DNA from: Afifella sp. IM 167
GTDB lineage: Bacteria; Pseudomonadota; Alphaproteobacteria; Rhizobiales; Afifellaceae
Assembly: GCF_020144925.1 (NCBI RefSeq)
Contig: NZ_NSLC01000001.1
Location: 248,001-312,000, forward strand
Reading direction: 5' to 3'
DNA: 64,000 bases
Positions 43,789 to 52,953 of the stretch are shown in pieces. A program made the translations under genes and the position numbers. Numbering within the stretch: position 1 is the stretch's first letter; the number at the start of each line of letters is the position of its first letter. The notes under the pieces are model-generated. The model did not search any database and had not been told where the DNA came from. It saw only the letters and a program-made list of their open reading frames with translations.

Positions 43789-44478
43789 ATGGAAGCCTAC
43801 ATCCGCTTCGCCGACAAGGTTTCCGCCTGGTTCGGCAAGGCCTTTGCCTGGTCGATCCTCGTCATGACCTTCGGCGTCGGCTACGAGGTCTTCGTGCGCT
43901 ATGTCCTGCGCGACCCGACCAGCTGGGCCTTCGACATCTCCTACATGATGTACGGCGCGCTCTTCATGATGGGCGGCGCCTACACGCTGTCGCGCGACGG
44001 GCATGTGCGCGGCGACGTCGTCTACCGCCTCTGGCGGCCGCGCACCCAGGCGACCGTCGAGCTCGTCCTTTATTTCCTCTTCTTCTTCCCCGGCATCCTC
44101 GCGCTGATCTTCTCGGGCTGGAAATACGCCTCGCGCTCCATCGGCTATCTGGAAGTCTCCGTCATGAGCCCGGCCAACGTGCCGATCTTCCAGTTCAAGC
44201 TGATCATCGTGGCGGCGGGCATCCTTCTCTTCATCCAGGGCATCGCGCAGGTGTTCCGCTGCATCCTGTGCATCAGGCGCGGTTACTGGCCGCAGGCCGA
44301 GAGCGACGTGGAGGAGCTGGAGACGCAGCTCATCAAGCAGCACGAGCGCGAGATCCTGCATCACGGCGGCGAGGCGATCGATATCGTCCTGCCCGCCCAT
44401 CACACGGCCGGGGAGTTCACCGGGCGCGAGGAGGCCGCCGACAGGCCGCGCGGCGGCGGCACGGGCGAAAACCGATGA
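43789..44478 (+). CDS. dctQ: TRAP transporter small membrane subunit (DctQ)
   Basis: A 229-aa subunit with four TM segments in the first 165 residues (including VFVRYVLRDPTSWAFDISYM, the DctQ hallmark) and a long hydrophilic C-terminal tail of about 60 residues, longer than usual for DctQ. The stop overlaps the dctM start as ATGA. Confidence 0.9.
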   Translation: MEAYIRFADKVSAWFGKAFAWSILVMTFGVGYEVFVRYVLRDPTSWAFDISYMMYGALFMMGGAYTLSRDGHVRGDVVYRLWRPRTQATVELVLYFLFFFPGILALIFSGWKYASRSIGYLEVSVMSPANVPIFQFKLIIVAAGILLFIQGIAQVFRCILCIRRGYWPQAESDVEELETQLIKQHEREILHHGGEAIDIVLPAHHTAGEFTGREEAADRPRGGGTGENR

Positions 44479-45893
44479 CCGACCCGCAAGTCGCCGTCGC
44501 CATGCTCGGCATCTTCATCTTCACCATCATGCTGGGCTTTCCGATCGCCTTCACGCTGATGGCTCTGGGGGTCGGCTTCGGCTACTACGCCTACTTCGAC
44601 GCCGACCGGCAATGGCGCGCCTTCAACCGTGCGGTGGAAAGCGGGGCCGACCTCTTCACCCAGGCCGAGACCTGGGTGGGCGGCTTCCTCAACAACCGGA
44701 TCTTCGATCTTTTCGTCAACCAGACCTATTCGGTCATGTCGAACGACGTTTTGACCGCGGTGCCGCTCTTTCTCTTCATGGGCTACATCGTGGAGCGGGC
44801 GAACATCGTCGACCGGCTCTTCTCCACCCTGCAGATCGCCGCGCGCCGCGTGCCGGGCTCCATGGCCGTGGCCGCGCTCATTACCTGCGCGCTCTTTGCC
44901 ACCGCCACCGGCATCGTCGGCGCGGTCGTCACGCTGATGGGCCTCCTCGCCTTTCCGGCGATGCTGAACGCCCGCTACAATACGAGCTTCGCCTCGGGCG
45001 TCATCTGCGCCGGCGGCACGCTCGGCATCCTGATCCCGCCCTCCATCATGCTGATCGTCTATGCGGCGACCTCGGGCGTCTCCATCGTGCGCCTTTACGC
45101 CGGCGCGCTGTTGCCCGGCTTGATGCTGGCGGGCCTTTACGTCGTCTACGTCATCGGCCGCGCCTGGTTAAACCCGAAGATCGCCCCGCGCCCGCCGCGC
45201 GACGAGAACGCCGTCTCCGGCCTTGCCCTCGTCTGGCTTCTCGTCACCTCCTTCTTCCCGCTGGCGGTCCTCATCCTCTCCGTCCTCGGCGCCATCCTCT
45301 TCGGCCTCGCCACGCCCTCCGAGGCGGCGGCCGTCGGCGCCATCGGCGGCCTCGTCCTGGCCGCCGCCTACCGCGCCCTCACCTGGCAGCGGCTGCAGGA
45401 ATCCGTCTATCTGACAGTCCGCACCTCGGCGATGGTCTGCTGGCTCTTCGTCGGCTCCTGGACTTTTTCCTCCGTCTTTTCCTATCTCGGCGGCGAGAAG
45501 GTCATCACCGATTTCGTCACCGGCCTCGACATCTCGCCTATCGTCTTCCTGATCCTGGCGCAGATCATCATTTTCCTGCTCGGCTGGCCGCTGGAATGGT
45601 CGGAGATCATCATCATCTTCGTGCCGATCTTCCTGCCGCTCCTGCCGCATTTCGGCATCGACCCGCTGTTCTTCGGCATCCTGGTGGCCCTGAACCTGCA
45701 GACCTCGTTCCTGACGCCGCCCATGGCGATGTCGGCCTATTACCTGAAGGGCATCGCCCCGCCCTTCGTGCAGCTCGTGGATATCTTCAGGGGCTGCATG
45801 CCCTTCCTGTCGATGGTGATCCTGGCGATGATCCTGATTTATGTCTTCCCGGAGATCGTCTACTGGCTGCCGAACCTCGTTTACGGGCGCTAG
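44475..45893 (+). CDS. dctM: TRAP transporter large membrane subunit (DctM)
   Basis: The 472-aa main translocation subunit with about 12 TM segments, using a sodium or proton gradient. LFLFMGYIVERANIVDRLF, LGILIPPSIMLIVYA and AGALLPGLMLAGLY are typical of DctM. ATG 44475 is chosen because it overlaps the dctQ stop; leftward in-frame translation is out of frame with dctQ and artefactual. Confidence 0.93.
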   Translation: MTDPQVAVAMLGIFIFTIMLGFPIAFTLMALGVGFGYYAYFDADRQWRAFNRAVESGADLFTQAETWVGGFLNNRIFDLFVNQTYSVMSNDVLTAVPLFLFMGYIVERANIVDRLFSTLQIAARRVPGSMAVAALITCALFATATGIVGAVVTLMGLLAFPAMLNARYNTSFASGVICAGGTLGILIPPSIMLIVYAATSGVSIVRLYAGALLPGLMLAGLYVVYVIGRAWLNPKIAPRPPRDENAVSGLALVWLLVTSFFPLAVLILSVLGAILFGLATPSEAAAVGAIGGLVLAAAYRALTWQRLQESVYLTVRTSAMVCWLFVGSWTFSSVFSYLGGEKVITDFVTGLDISPIVFLILAQIIIFLLGWPLEWSEIIIIFVPIFLPLLPHFGIDPLFFGILVALNLQTSFLTPPMAMSAYYLKGIAPPFVQLVDIFRGCMPFLSMVILAMILIYVFPEIVYWLPNLVYGR

Positions 45894-45902
45894 GGAGAGA
45901 CT

Positions 45903-47258
45903 ATGAAAGCCGCAAAGCCGCTGAGCGCCGTCGAAACCAGGGATGCCATCGCCCGCGGCGAGGTGAGCGCGGCAGAAGTCGCCGAGGCGTATCTTGCCCG
46001 CATCGCCGAGCGCGAGGACGAGATCGGCGCCTTCGCCTTCATCGACCCGGACTATGTCCGCGCGCAGGCCGCCCGCCTCGACGAATGGCGCAAGACGGGC
46101 CGTCCGCTCGGCCGCCTGCATGGCCTGCCGGTCGGGCTGAAGGACATCATCGACACCGCCGACATGCCGACCGAGAACGGCACAATGCTCGATGCCGGCC
46201 GCCGTCCGCGCCAGGATTCCTTCGTTGCCGCGCGCCTGCGCGCCGAGGGCGCCGTTATCCTCGGCAAGACGGCGACGACCGAGCTCGCCTTCCTCTCCCC
46301 CGCGAAGACGAAGAACCCGCACGATCCGGGCCGCACGCCCGGCGGCTCCTCCTCCGGCTCGGCCGCCGCCGTGGCAGCCGGCATGGCGCCGCTCGCCGTC
46401 GGCACCCAGACCAACGGCTCCATGATCCGCCCGGCTGCCTTCTGCGGCGTCGTCGGCTTCAAGCCCGGCCTCGGCGTCATTCCGCGCACCGGCGTCGTCG
46501 TCCAGGCCGAATGCCTCGACACGCTCGGCGTCTTCGCCCGCTCCGTGCCGGATGCCGCGCTCCTCGCCGAGGCGCTGCAGGGCTACGATCCCGGCGATCC
46601 CGAAACCCGCCCCACGGCGCACGACCCGATGCTCGCCGCCGCGCTCTCCCAGCCGCCCGTGAAGCCCCAGTTCGCTTTCGTGAAGACGCCGGTCTGGAAC
46701 GAAGCGGCGCCCGACACCCAGGCCGCGATCGGCGAGCTCGCCTCCCTTCTCGGCGATCAATGCGACGAGGTGGAGCTGCCCTCCGAGTTTCTCAACGCCC
46801 ACCCCGCCCATCGCCGCATCATGCTGGCGGGCTTTGCGCGCAGCCTGCGCCCCTGGGCCGAGCGCGGCTGGGAACAGCTGAGCCCGCAGATGCGCGAGGC
46901 GATCGCCGAGGGCCGTGAGGTGAAGGCCGCCGACTATCTCGCCGCGCTCGACTGGCGCAAGGTCCTCAATGCCGGGCTCGACGCCATCTTCGCCCGCTAT
47001 GACGCCATCCTGACACCCGCCGCGCCGGGCGAGGCGCCCGAGGGGCTTTCCGCTACCGGCGATCCGATGTTCTCGACCATCTGGTCGCTCTGCGGCGTGC
47101 CGGCGATCACCCTGCCCCTCGCCGAAGGCGCGAATGGCATGCCGCTCGGCATGCAGCTGGTCGGCGCGCGCGGACAGGACGGGCGGCTCCTGAGGACGGC
47201 GCGCTGGCTGATGGAGCGGGTCGCGGCGGAGCCTCACATGGAGATCGCGGCGCAATGA
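45903..47258 (+). CDS. Amidase-signature hydrolase
   Basis: A 451-aa amidase with the Ser-cisSer-Lys triad of the amidase signature family. Lys80 is in GLPVGLKDIID, cis-Ser149 in GGSSSGSAAAV, and nucleophile Ser173 in TQTNGSMIRPA; the spacings (69 and 24) equal those of known members. It starts 9 bp after dctM, so it probably hydrolyses the imported compound or makes it usable. It could be annotated as a GatA-like protein, but no gatB or gatC is near and the context is catabolic. Confidence 0.88.
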   Translation: MKAAKPLSAVETRDAIARGEVSAAEVAEAYLARIAEREDEIGAFAFIDPDYVRAQAARLDEWRKTGRPLGRLHGLPVGLKDIIDTADMPTENGTMLDAGRRPRQDSFVAARLRAEGAVILGKTATTELAFLSPAKTKNPHDPGRTPGGSSSGSAAAVAAGMAPLAVGTQTNGSMIRPAAFCGVVGFKPGLGVIPRTGVVVQAECLDTLGVFARSVPDAALLAEALQGYDPGDPETRPTAHDPMLAAALSQPPVKPQFAFVKTPVWNEAAPDTQAAIGELASLLGDQCDEVELPSEFLNAHPAHRRIMLAGFARSLRPWAERGWEQLSPQMREAIAEGREVKAADYLAALDWRKVLNAGLDAIFARYDAILTPAAPGEAPEGLSATGDPMFSTIWSLCGVPAITLPLAEGANGMPLGMQLVGARGQDGRLLRTARWLMERVAAEPHMEIAAQ

Positions 47259-47473
47259 GCACCTGGACCGACAGGATCATCGCCTTCCTCGCGCTGGCCT
47301 GCTTCGCCGCCTTCCTCTTCATCGTCGCCTGGTGGGTACGCGAGCCGGACCTCATCCTCGTCCTCCTCGTCGTCGTCGCCATGATCGCGTATGATTTCTG
47401 GATCCATCCCTGGCGGAGCCGGCGCGCCATTGCCCGAGAGCGCAAAGAGACCCTCCCGCCGAACGGCGCCTAG
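47255..47473 (+). CDS. Small two-TM membrane protein
   Basis: A 72-aa protein with hydrophobic segments at about 8-26 and 31-49 and a basic tail (HPWRSRRAIARERKE). It overlaps the amidase stop as ATGA, so it is probably expressed with the TRAP operon. I do not recognise the family. Its 3' end overlaps the next gene. Confidence 0.65.
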   Translation: MSTWTDRIIAFLALACFAAFLFIVAWWVREPDLILVLLVVVAMIAYDFWIHPWRSRRAIARERKETLPPNGA

Positions 47474-48245
47474 CCTCTATCTGGCGGCGGCGCTCCTTCT
47501 CTTTTCGCGCGCCTGCCTTGCCGCCGGCCCTTCCTGCACGGGCGAAGACGGCGAGCTCCTGGCTGCGCCGATCGCCGAGGATTTCCGCACGGTCGCCGCG
47601 CAGGAGCGGCGTTTCGTGCCGGCCGGCATCGCCCCGCCCTCCCTGCTCGATCCCGAGGCGCAGGACCTCGACGACATGGCGCTGGAGGCGATCTCCGCCT
47701 TCCTCGCGCGGGCCGAGATCCGGCTCACTCTCCTCTCCGAAAAAGCCGATCGCTATGGCAGGCGGCCGGCGCTTTTCTTCGCGCAGGGCAGGCTTCTTCA
47801 GGAGGAGCTTCTGGAGCGCGGCCTTGCCGTCGCCCTGCCCGTCGATCTCGGCGGGCGGCAGGAAAGCTGCGCGCGGCTTTTCCTTGCCGCGGAGGATCGC
47901 GCGCGGCGGGCGGCACGCGGCCTTTGGGCCAGGCCGCAAATAGTTCTAAATGCCCACGCGCCCGACGCGCTTTCGTCACAATATGGCCGTTACGTCGTCG
48001 TCGCGGGAACGATCATTTCCGTTGGGAACCGGCCCACTCGTACCTATCTGGACTTTGGCCGCATCTGGTCACGCGACTTCACGGCGGAGATTGCCGCCGA
48101 GCGCCGCGACGCCTTCGGAGGCGAAGCAGGCATCGAAAGGCTCGCGGGCCGAAAGGTGCGGCTCAGGGGATTCCTTGCCGAGAGGTCGGGCCCGATGCTG
48201 GAACTTGCGGCGCCCTGGCAACTGGAGATCGTCCCCGGGGATTGA
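47430..48245 (+). CDS. Secreted SNase-like protein with a C-terminal OB-like domain
   Basis: From TTG 47430 the product is 271 aa with a signal peptide (PSLYLAAALLLFSRACLAAG). The middle resembles the thermonuclease fold (DRYGRRPALFF, ELLERGLAVALP, RRAARGLWA). However, the N-terminal Asp-rich active-site segment expected in SNase is absent, so it may not be catalytic. The last 85 residues (YVVVAGTIISVG onward) look like a small beta domain. ATG 47391 is another possible start but overlaps the previous gene by 83 bp. Confidence 0.65.
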   Translation: MPESAKRPSRRTAPSLYLAAALLLFSRACLAAGPSCTGEDGELLAAPIAEDFRTVAAQERRFVPAGIAPPSLLDPEAQDLDDMALEAISAFLARAEIRLTLLSEKADRYGRRPALFFAQGRLLQEELLERGLAVALPVDLGGRQESCARLFLAAEDRARRAARGLWARPQIVLNAHAPDALSSQYGRYVVVAGTIISVGNRPTRTYLDFGRIWSRDFTAEIAAERRDAFGGEAGIERLAGRKVRLRGFLAERSGPMLELAAPWQLEIVPGD

Positions 48246-48267
48246 GCCTGGAGGAATTGGCACGAGA

Positions 48268-49767
48268 ATGCGGCGGGAAGCCTTGATTTGCGCCTCGATA
48301 GCGCGCATGGGCCACGGCATGCGTGGAACGGTTCTGGCTCTTTTGATCGCCGCTACGCTCGGCGGTTGCCAGCTCGCGCCGTCCGGCGGCCCTGCGCGTG
48401 TCGATCCTGTGGCGGCTCTGCCGCAGCGGGCACCGACGGTCTCCCCGGCCGAAAGCGCCATCGGCGCGCGCGAGCATACGCGCGTCATCGCCCAGTATGG
48501 CGGCGCCTACGGGGATCCCGACGCCCAGCGCGAGACGGAAGGGATCGTCCAGCGTCTGGTGAAGGCCTCCGACGAGCCGGGCCGCAGCTTCAAGGTCACC
48601 ATCCTCAATTCGCCCGTCGCCAACGCCTTTGCGCTGCCCGGCGGCTACATCTACGTCACGCGCGGCCTCCTGGCGCTCGCCGACGACCGGGCCGAGGTCG
48701 CCGCCGTGCTGGCACATGAAATGGCGCACGTCCTTGCCCGGCATGCGATCGCCCGGGCGCAGAAGGCCCAGACCAGCGAGCTCGTCGAGCGCGTCGCCGC
48801 CGATGTGCTCTCCGATTCGCAGGCCGGCCAGTCGGCGCGCATCAATTCGCGCATGACGCTCGCCCAGTTCTCGCGCGAACAGGAAGTCGAAGCCGACCGC
48901 ATCGGCGTCGGCATCTCCGGGCGCGCCGGCTTCGATCCCTTCGCCGCCTCGCGCTTCCTCGACAAGCTGCAACGCTACGCCGACTTCCGCTCCGCCACCG
49001 GCGAGAAGGACGATGCCCAGAACTTCCTGTCCTCGCATCCGGCGGCTCTGGAACGGCGCGCGCTGGTCATCAAGGAGGCGCGCCAGTTCGGCGCCCCCGG
49101 CATCGGCGAGCAGGGAAGGATCCCCTATCTGCGGGCGATCGACGGCATCATCTACGGCGACGACCCTTCGGAGGGCTTCGTGCGCGGGCGCGAATTCCTG
49201 CATCCGCGCCTCGCTATCGGCTTCCGCGTTCCGCCCGAATACCGGCTGGAAAACACCCGCGAGGCGGTTCTGGCCGCCGCCGGCCACGATACGGCGATGC
49301 GCTTCGACGGCGTCAAGCTCGACGAGGACCTGACGCCCGAAGCCTATCTCGCTTCCGGCTGGATCAATGGCCTCCAGGAAGGCTCCATCGAACGCGTCGA
49401 GGTCGGCGACATGCACGCCGCCACGGCGAGCGCCGTCGCCGGCGACTGGGCCTTCCGCATCGGCGCGATCCGCCTCGGCACCTCCGTCTACCGCTTCATC
49501 TTCGCCGAGCGCGGCGGCGCGGGCGATATCGATGCGGCGCTGAACCAGACGATGTCGAGCTTCCGCCGGCTGGCTCCAGCCGAGGTGGCGCGCCTGAGGC
49601 CGCTCCGGATCGACCTCCTCGTCACCGGCCCTCGGGACACGGTGGCGAGCCTTGCGCCGCGGATGAAGGGCGTGGAGAGGCAGGCCGAGCTCTTCCGCCT
49701 CATCAACGGCCTCGGAGCGGGCGAGGAGCCGGGTCCCGGCAAGATGGTGAAGATCATCACCGACTGA
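48268..49767 (+). CDS. M48-family metallopeptidase, lipoprotein
   Basis: A 499-aa periplasmic zinc peptidase. It has an N-terminal lipoprotein signal (VLALLIAATLGGC, Cys34), a zinc motif VLAHEMAHVLARH (His150, Glu151, His154) and the downstream zinc-ligand Glu in EQEVEADRIG. The C-terminal half (about 260-499) is a long domain found in BepA/LoiP-like quality-control proteases of rhizobia. The start is uncertain: ATG 48268 after GGAGGA, or ATG 48319, which gives a perfect short lipoprotein signal. Confidence 0.87.
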   Translation: MRREALICASIARMGHGMRGTVLALLIAATLGGCQLAPSGGPARVDPVAALPQRAPTVSPAESAIGAREHTRVIAQYGGAYGDPDAQRETEGIVQRLVKASDEPGRSFKVTILNSPVANAFALPGGYIYVTRGLLALADDRAEVAAVLAHEMAHVLARHAIARAQKAQTSELVERVAADVLSDSQAGQSARINSRMTLAQFSREQEVEADRIGVGISGRAGFDPFAASRFLDKLQRYADFRSATGEKDDAQNFLSSHPAALERRALVIKEARQFGAPGIGEQGRIPYLRAIDGIIYGDDPSEGFVRGREFLHPRLAIGFRVPPEYRLENTREAVLAAAGHDTAMRFDGVKLDEDLTPEAYLASGWINGLQEGSIERVEVGDMHAATASAVAGDWAFRIGAIRLGTSVYRFIFAERGGAGDIDAALNQTMSSFRRLAPAEVARLRPLRIDLLVTGPRDTVASLAPRMKGVERQAELFRLINGLGAGEEPGPGKMVKIITD

Positions 49768-49798
49768 GCCGGGCGCCGCTTTTGGCACCGCCGCTCCC

Positions 49799-49817
49799 GG
49801 CGCGGCCGAACCGCGCC
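49799..49817. terminator. Hairpin between convergent M48 and rppH genes
   Basis: GGCGCGG-CCGAA-CCGCGCC, a 7-bp GC stem in the 66-bp gap between convergent genes, without a T run. Possible bidirectional terminator. Confidence 0.4.
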
Positions 49818-49833
49818 GCCTCGGAACCACGCG

Positions 49834-50349
49834 TCAGAGCGCGGCGAAGCGGTCGAAGGTCGCCACCACCTGACGGTAGACGTCGCGCTTGAAGGGGATG
49901 ACGAGGTCGGGCGTGCGGTCGAGCCGCTCCCAGCGCCATTCGGTGAATTCCTGCGGATGGCCGTCGCGCGGCCCGATGTCGATCTCGCTCTCGTCCCCCT
50001 CGAAGCGGAAGGCGAACCATTTCTGCGTCTGGCCGCGATAGCGCCCCTTCCAGGCCGAGCGGCAGAGCTCCTCCGGCAGGTCGTAGGACCACCAGAGCGG
50101 CGCCTCGGCGAGCAGCGTCACGGTCCGCATCCCCGTCTCTTCCCAGAGCTCGCGGACCGCGGCCTCCTGCGCGTTCTCGCCCTCGTCCATGCCGCCCTGC
50201 GGCATCTGCCAGGCAAAGCCCTGCGCCACGCTCTCCTCGCCGCCCTTGCGGCGCCCGAGAAAGACGAAGCCGTCCGGGTTGAAGACGACGAGCCCGACGC
50301 ACGGACGATAGCCGTCGAGCGGCTGACCGACGCCGTTTTGCTGATCCAT
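49834..50349 (-). CDS. rppH: RNA pyrophosphohydrolase RppH
   Basis: Nudix hydrolase that removes pyrophosphate from mRNA 5' ends and starts RNase E decay. The 171-aa product has the Nudix box GGMDEGENAQEAAVRELWEE-TG and the RppH-type N terminus YRPCVGLVVFNPDG. It is 6 bp after the deacetylase gene, in a ctpA-deacetylase-rppH order common in rhizobia. Confidence 0.94.
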   Translation of the reverse strand: MDQQNGVGQPLDGYRPCVGLVVFNPDGFVFLGRRKGGEESVAQGFAWQMPQGGMDEGENAQEAAVRELWEETGMRTVTLLAEAPLWWSYDLPEELCRSAWKGRYRGQTQKWFAFRFEGDESEIDIGPRDGHPQEFTEWRWERLDRTPDLVIPFKRDVYRQVVATFDRFAAL

Positions 50350-50355
50350 GTGAAA

Positions 50356-51576
50356 TTACTTCCTTTCTTCGGCGACCGCACTGACGGGCACGAAATTGAC
50401 GCCCCGTGCCCGCGCTCCCGGCATCCAGGAGGAGATCGCTTCCACGACAGTCGGAAAGGCGGAGGCGACCACGACGGCGCTGCCCTTCCGTTTGGCGAGA
50501 ATTTCGAGCTCGTTCAAGACCTTCTCGACCTCGTCGGCGCCATGGATGCCGTCGAGCGTGCGGTCGGCCGTGACGACCGGCGTGCCGACGGCGGCGCCGA
50601 TCTGACGCGCCTTGCTGCCCTCCGCCGTGCCGTCGTCGAGATAAAGAAGGCCCCGCTCGCCGAGATGGGCGAGCAGCGCGCGCATGGCCTCGTCCTCGGA
50701 GGCAAAGCGCGTGCCGAGATAGTTCATGACGCCCGTATAGGCGCCGATCCGGCTCATGATCCAGGCGAGGTTGTCGGCGTTCCGGCCGCCTTCGGCGGAG
50801 ACGAGGAGCGTGTGCTCGCCCGGATTGATGCCGGGATAGCCGAAAGGCTCCATCGGCGCCTGGATGAGCAGCTCGTGCCCGTCGCCGCGCGCCTTGTCGG
50901 CCCAGCGCTTGAGGCTGGAGCCGGTCGGCGCGAAGGCGAGCGTCACCGCCGGGTCGAGATCGCGCACGGCGCGCTGCGTGCCCGTCTGGCTGAGGCCGAG
51001 GCCCGAAACGACGATGGCGATGTTCGGTCGGTCGGGCGCAAGGCTCGCGGGCCTGGCATAGGCCTGGCGCGGCAGCGTCCCGTCCTCGCCGATCCGCGGC
51101 ACCGGGCCGTAGGCGGATGCCTCGATCAGCGCGTCGATCGGCCCGGAGGCGGCGAGCGAGCTCTGTCGCGGCATCTGCTGCAACATCGCCTGCATGCGCT
51201 CGAAATCGCTTTGGGGTTCGCCCTGCGCCTCGCCGCCCGCCTCGTCCGCGGGGCTGCCCGCCGCACCGTCGCCGTAGGAGGCGGAAGCGTCGATCTGCCA
51301 GCCCGGGGCCGACAGGGCCTGCGTGCGCGCCGCGTTCACCGGGTCGATGTTGATGCTGCCTGTGGTCTGCGGCACCTCGGCGTTGTCGCCGATGCGCGCC
51401 ACCGTGACGGCGCGCCCGCCATCCGGATCGTCGACCAGCGCCGTCCAGACAAGCGCCGTCACCAGCACCACGCCGGCAAGGGCCGGCGGCACCCAGTAAA
51501 GAGCGCGAAGCCGCCCCTTGCGGGGCGGCCGCTTCTTGCGCCTCAAAGGAGAATTCAGGTCTTCCGCCGCCATCAA
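50356..51576 (-). CDS. Divergent polysaccharide deacetylase family protein
   Basis: A 406-aa protein with an N-terminal TM anchor (about 28-48) after a basic cytoplasmic stretch (RRKKRPPRKGR), a low-complexity linker, and the divergent polysaccharide deacetylase domain (about 175-400) including RPNIAIVVSGLGLSQTGTQR and HELLIQAPMEPFGYPG. The family usually follows ctpA and the EnvC-like gene, as here, so a cell-wall role is likely; the substrate is unproven. Confidence 0.87.
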   Translation of the reverse strand: MMAAEDLNSPLRRKKRPPRKGRLRALYWVPPALAGVVLVTALVWTALVDDPDGGRAVTVARIGDNAEVPQTTGSINIDPVNAARTQALSAPGWQIDASASYGDGAAGSPADEAGGEAQGEPQSDFERMQAMLQQMPRQSSLAASGPIDALIEASAYGPVPRIGEDGTLPRQAYARPASLAPDRPNIAIVVSGLGLSQTGTQRAVRDLDPAVTLAFAPTGSSLKRWADKARGDGHELLIQAPMEPFGYPGINPGEHTLLVSAEGGRNADNLAWIMSRIGAYTGVMNYLGTRFASEDEAMRALLAHLGERGLLYLDDGTAEGSKARQIGAAVGTPVVTADRTLDGIHGADEVEKVLNELEILAKRKGSAVVVASAFPTVVEAISSWMPGARARGVNFVPVSAVAEERK

Positions 51577-51624
51577 CCCTGCCGAACCGGCGTGGGAAGC
51601 GGGGCGGATGCCCCGCTGATTCGC

Positions 51625-52953
51625 CTAGTTAGGTATACCTTGCGAGGGGTCCGGCGGGAACCGGTTGTTGACCTGGATGCCGCGCAGGAGGTCGAGAGCA
51701 TACTGAAGCTGCTTGTCGTCCTTCTCGTCGGCCGGCACGAAGGCGGAGGAGGCCGAGACCTTCTCCTCGTCGCCGTCCTCGCTGGAAAGATGCCCGCGCA
51801 GATTGGCCTCGCCGGTCGTCTCCTCGCGGCCCTTCAGCTCGTCCGGCAGGTCCTGCTTCACCTCGATGTCGGGCTCGATGCCCTTTGCCTGGATGGAGCG
51901 GCCGGCCGGCGTGTAGTAGCGCGCCGTGGTCAGCCGGATGGCGCCGTTGCGGCCGAGCGGGATGATGGTCTGCACCGATCCCTTGCCGAAGGAGCGCGTT
52001 CCGACAACGGTCGCCCGGCGATGATCCTGCAGGGCGCCGGCCACAATCTCCGAAGCGGAGGCCGAGCCGCCATTGACGAGAACGATCACCGGCTTGCCCT
52101 CCGCCTCGTCGCCCGCACGCGCCGTGGCGCGCTGGACGTCGTCGGCCTTGCGGCCGCGCGTGGAGACGATCTCGCCGCGGTCGAGGAAGGCGTCCGAAAC
52201 GGCGATCGCCTGGTCGAGCAGGCCGCCCGGATTGTTCCTCAAGTCGAGGATGTAGCCCTTCAGCTTGTCCTCGGGGATATCCTTGGAGATCTTCGCAAAG
52301 GCGTCGTCCAGCCCGTCGCTCGTCTGCTCGTTGAACTGGGTGATGCGGATATAGCCGACATCGTCCTGCGTCTTCTCGCGCACCGAGCGGACCTGGATGA
52401 TGTCGCGCACGATCTTGATCTTCACCGGCTCTGCCGTGCCCTCGCGGCGCACCGTCAGCGTGATCGGCGAATTCACCGGACCGCGCATCTTGTCGACCGC
52501 CTCGCGCAGCGACAGGCCGGCGATCGGCTCGTCGTCGAGATGCGTGATCACGTCACCGGCCCGCACGCCCGCCTTGTCGGCCGGCGTATCCGCGATCGGC
52601 GTGACGACCTTGATCAGATCGTCCTCCATGGTGACCTCAATGCCGAGGCCGCCGAACTCGCCGCGCGTCTGCACCTGCATGTCGCGGAAGTCCTTGGGAT
52701 TGAGATAGCTCGAATGCGGGTCGAGCGAGGTCAGCATCCCGTCGATCGCCGACTCGATCAGCTTGTTTTCAGCCGGCTCCTCCACATAGTCGGCGCGCAC
52801 CCGCTCGAACACGTCTCCGAACAGGTTCAGCTGCCGATATGTCTCGGAAGAGGCGGCCGTCGCGGAACCGTCCAATCCGACCTGGGCGACGGCACTCATG
52901 GCGAGCGCGCCAACCACCGCGCCCGCTGCGACGAGTCCCACTTTGCGCATCAT
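51625..52953 (-). CDS. ctpA: S41 carboxyl-terminal processing peptidase
   Basis: Periplasmic serine protease of the CtpA/Prc family, 442 aa. It has a signal peptide (VGLVAAGAVVGALAMSAVAQ), a PDZ domain (about 95-175, RGEFGGLGIEVTMEDDLIKV), and the catalytic Ser in LVNGGSASASEIVAGAL with the Lys in RSFGKGSVQT. ATG 52953 overlaps the EnvC-like stop as ATGA. The genetic link to an EnvC-like protein is conserved widely and suggests joint control of peptidoglycan hydrolysis. Confidence 0.92.
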   Translation of the reverse strand: MMRKVGLVAAGAVVGALAMSAVAQVGLDGSATAASSETYRQLNLFGDVFERVRADYVEEPAENKLIESAIDGMLTSLDPHSSYLNPKDFRDMQVQTRGEFGGLGIEVTMEDDLIKVVTPIADTPADKAGVRAGDVITHLDDEPIAGLSLREAVDKMRGPVNSPITLTVRREGTAEPVKIKIVRDIIQVRSVREKTQDDVGYIRITQFNEQTSDGLDDAFAKISKDIPEDKLKGYILDLRNNPGGLLDQAIAVSDAFLDRGEIVSTRGRKADDVQRATARAGDEAEGKPVIVLVNGGSASASEIVAGALQDHRRATVVGTRSFGKGSVQTIIPLGRNGAIRLTTARYYTPAGRSIQAKGIEPDIEVKQDLPDELKGREETTGEANLRGHLSSEDGDEEKVSASSAFVPADEKDDKQLQYALDLLRGIQVNNRFPPDPSQGIPN

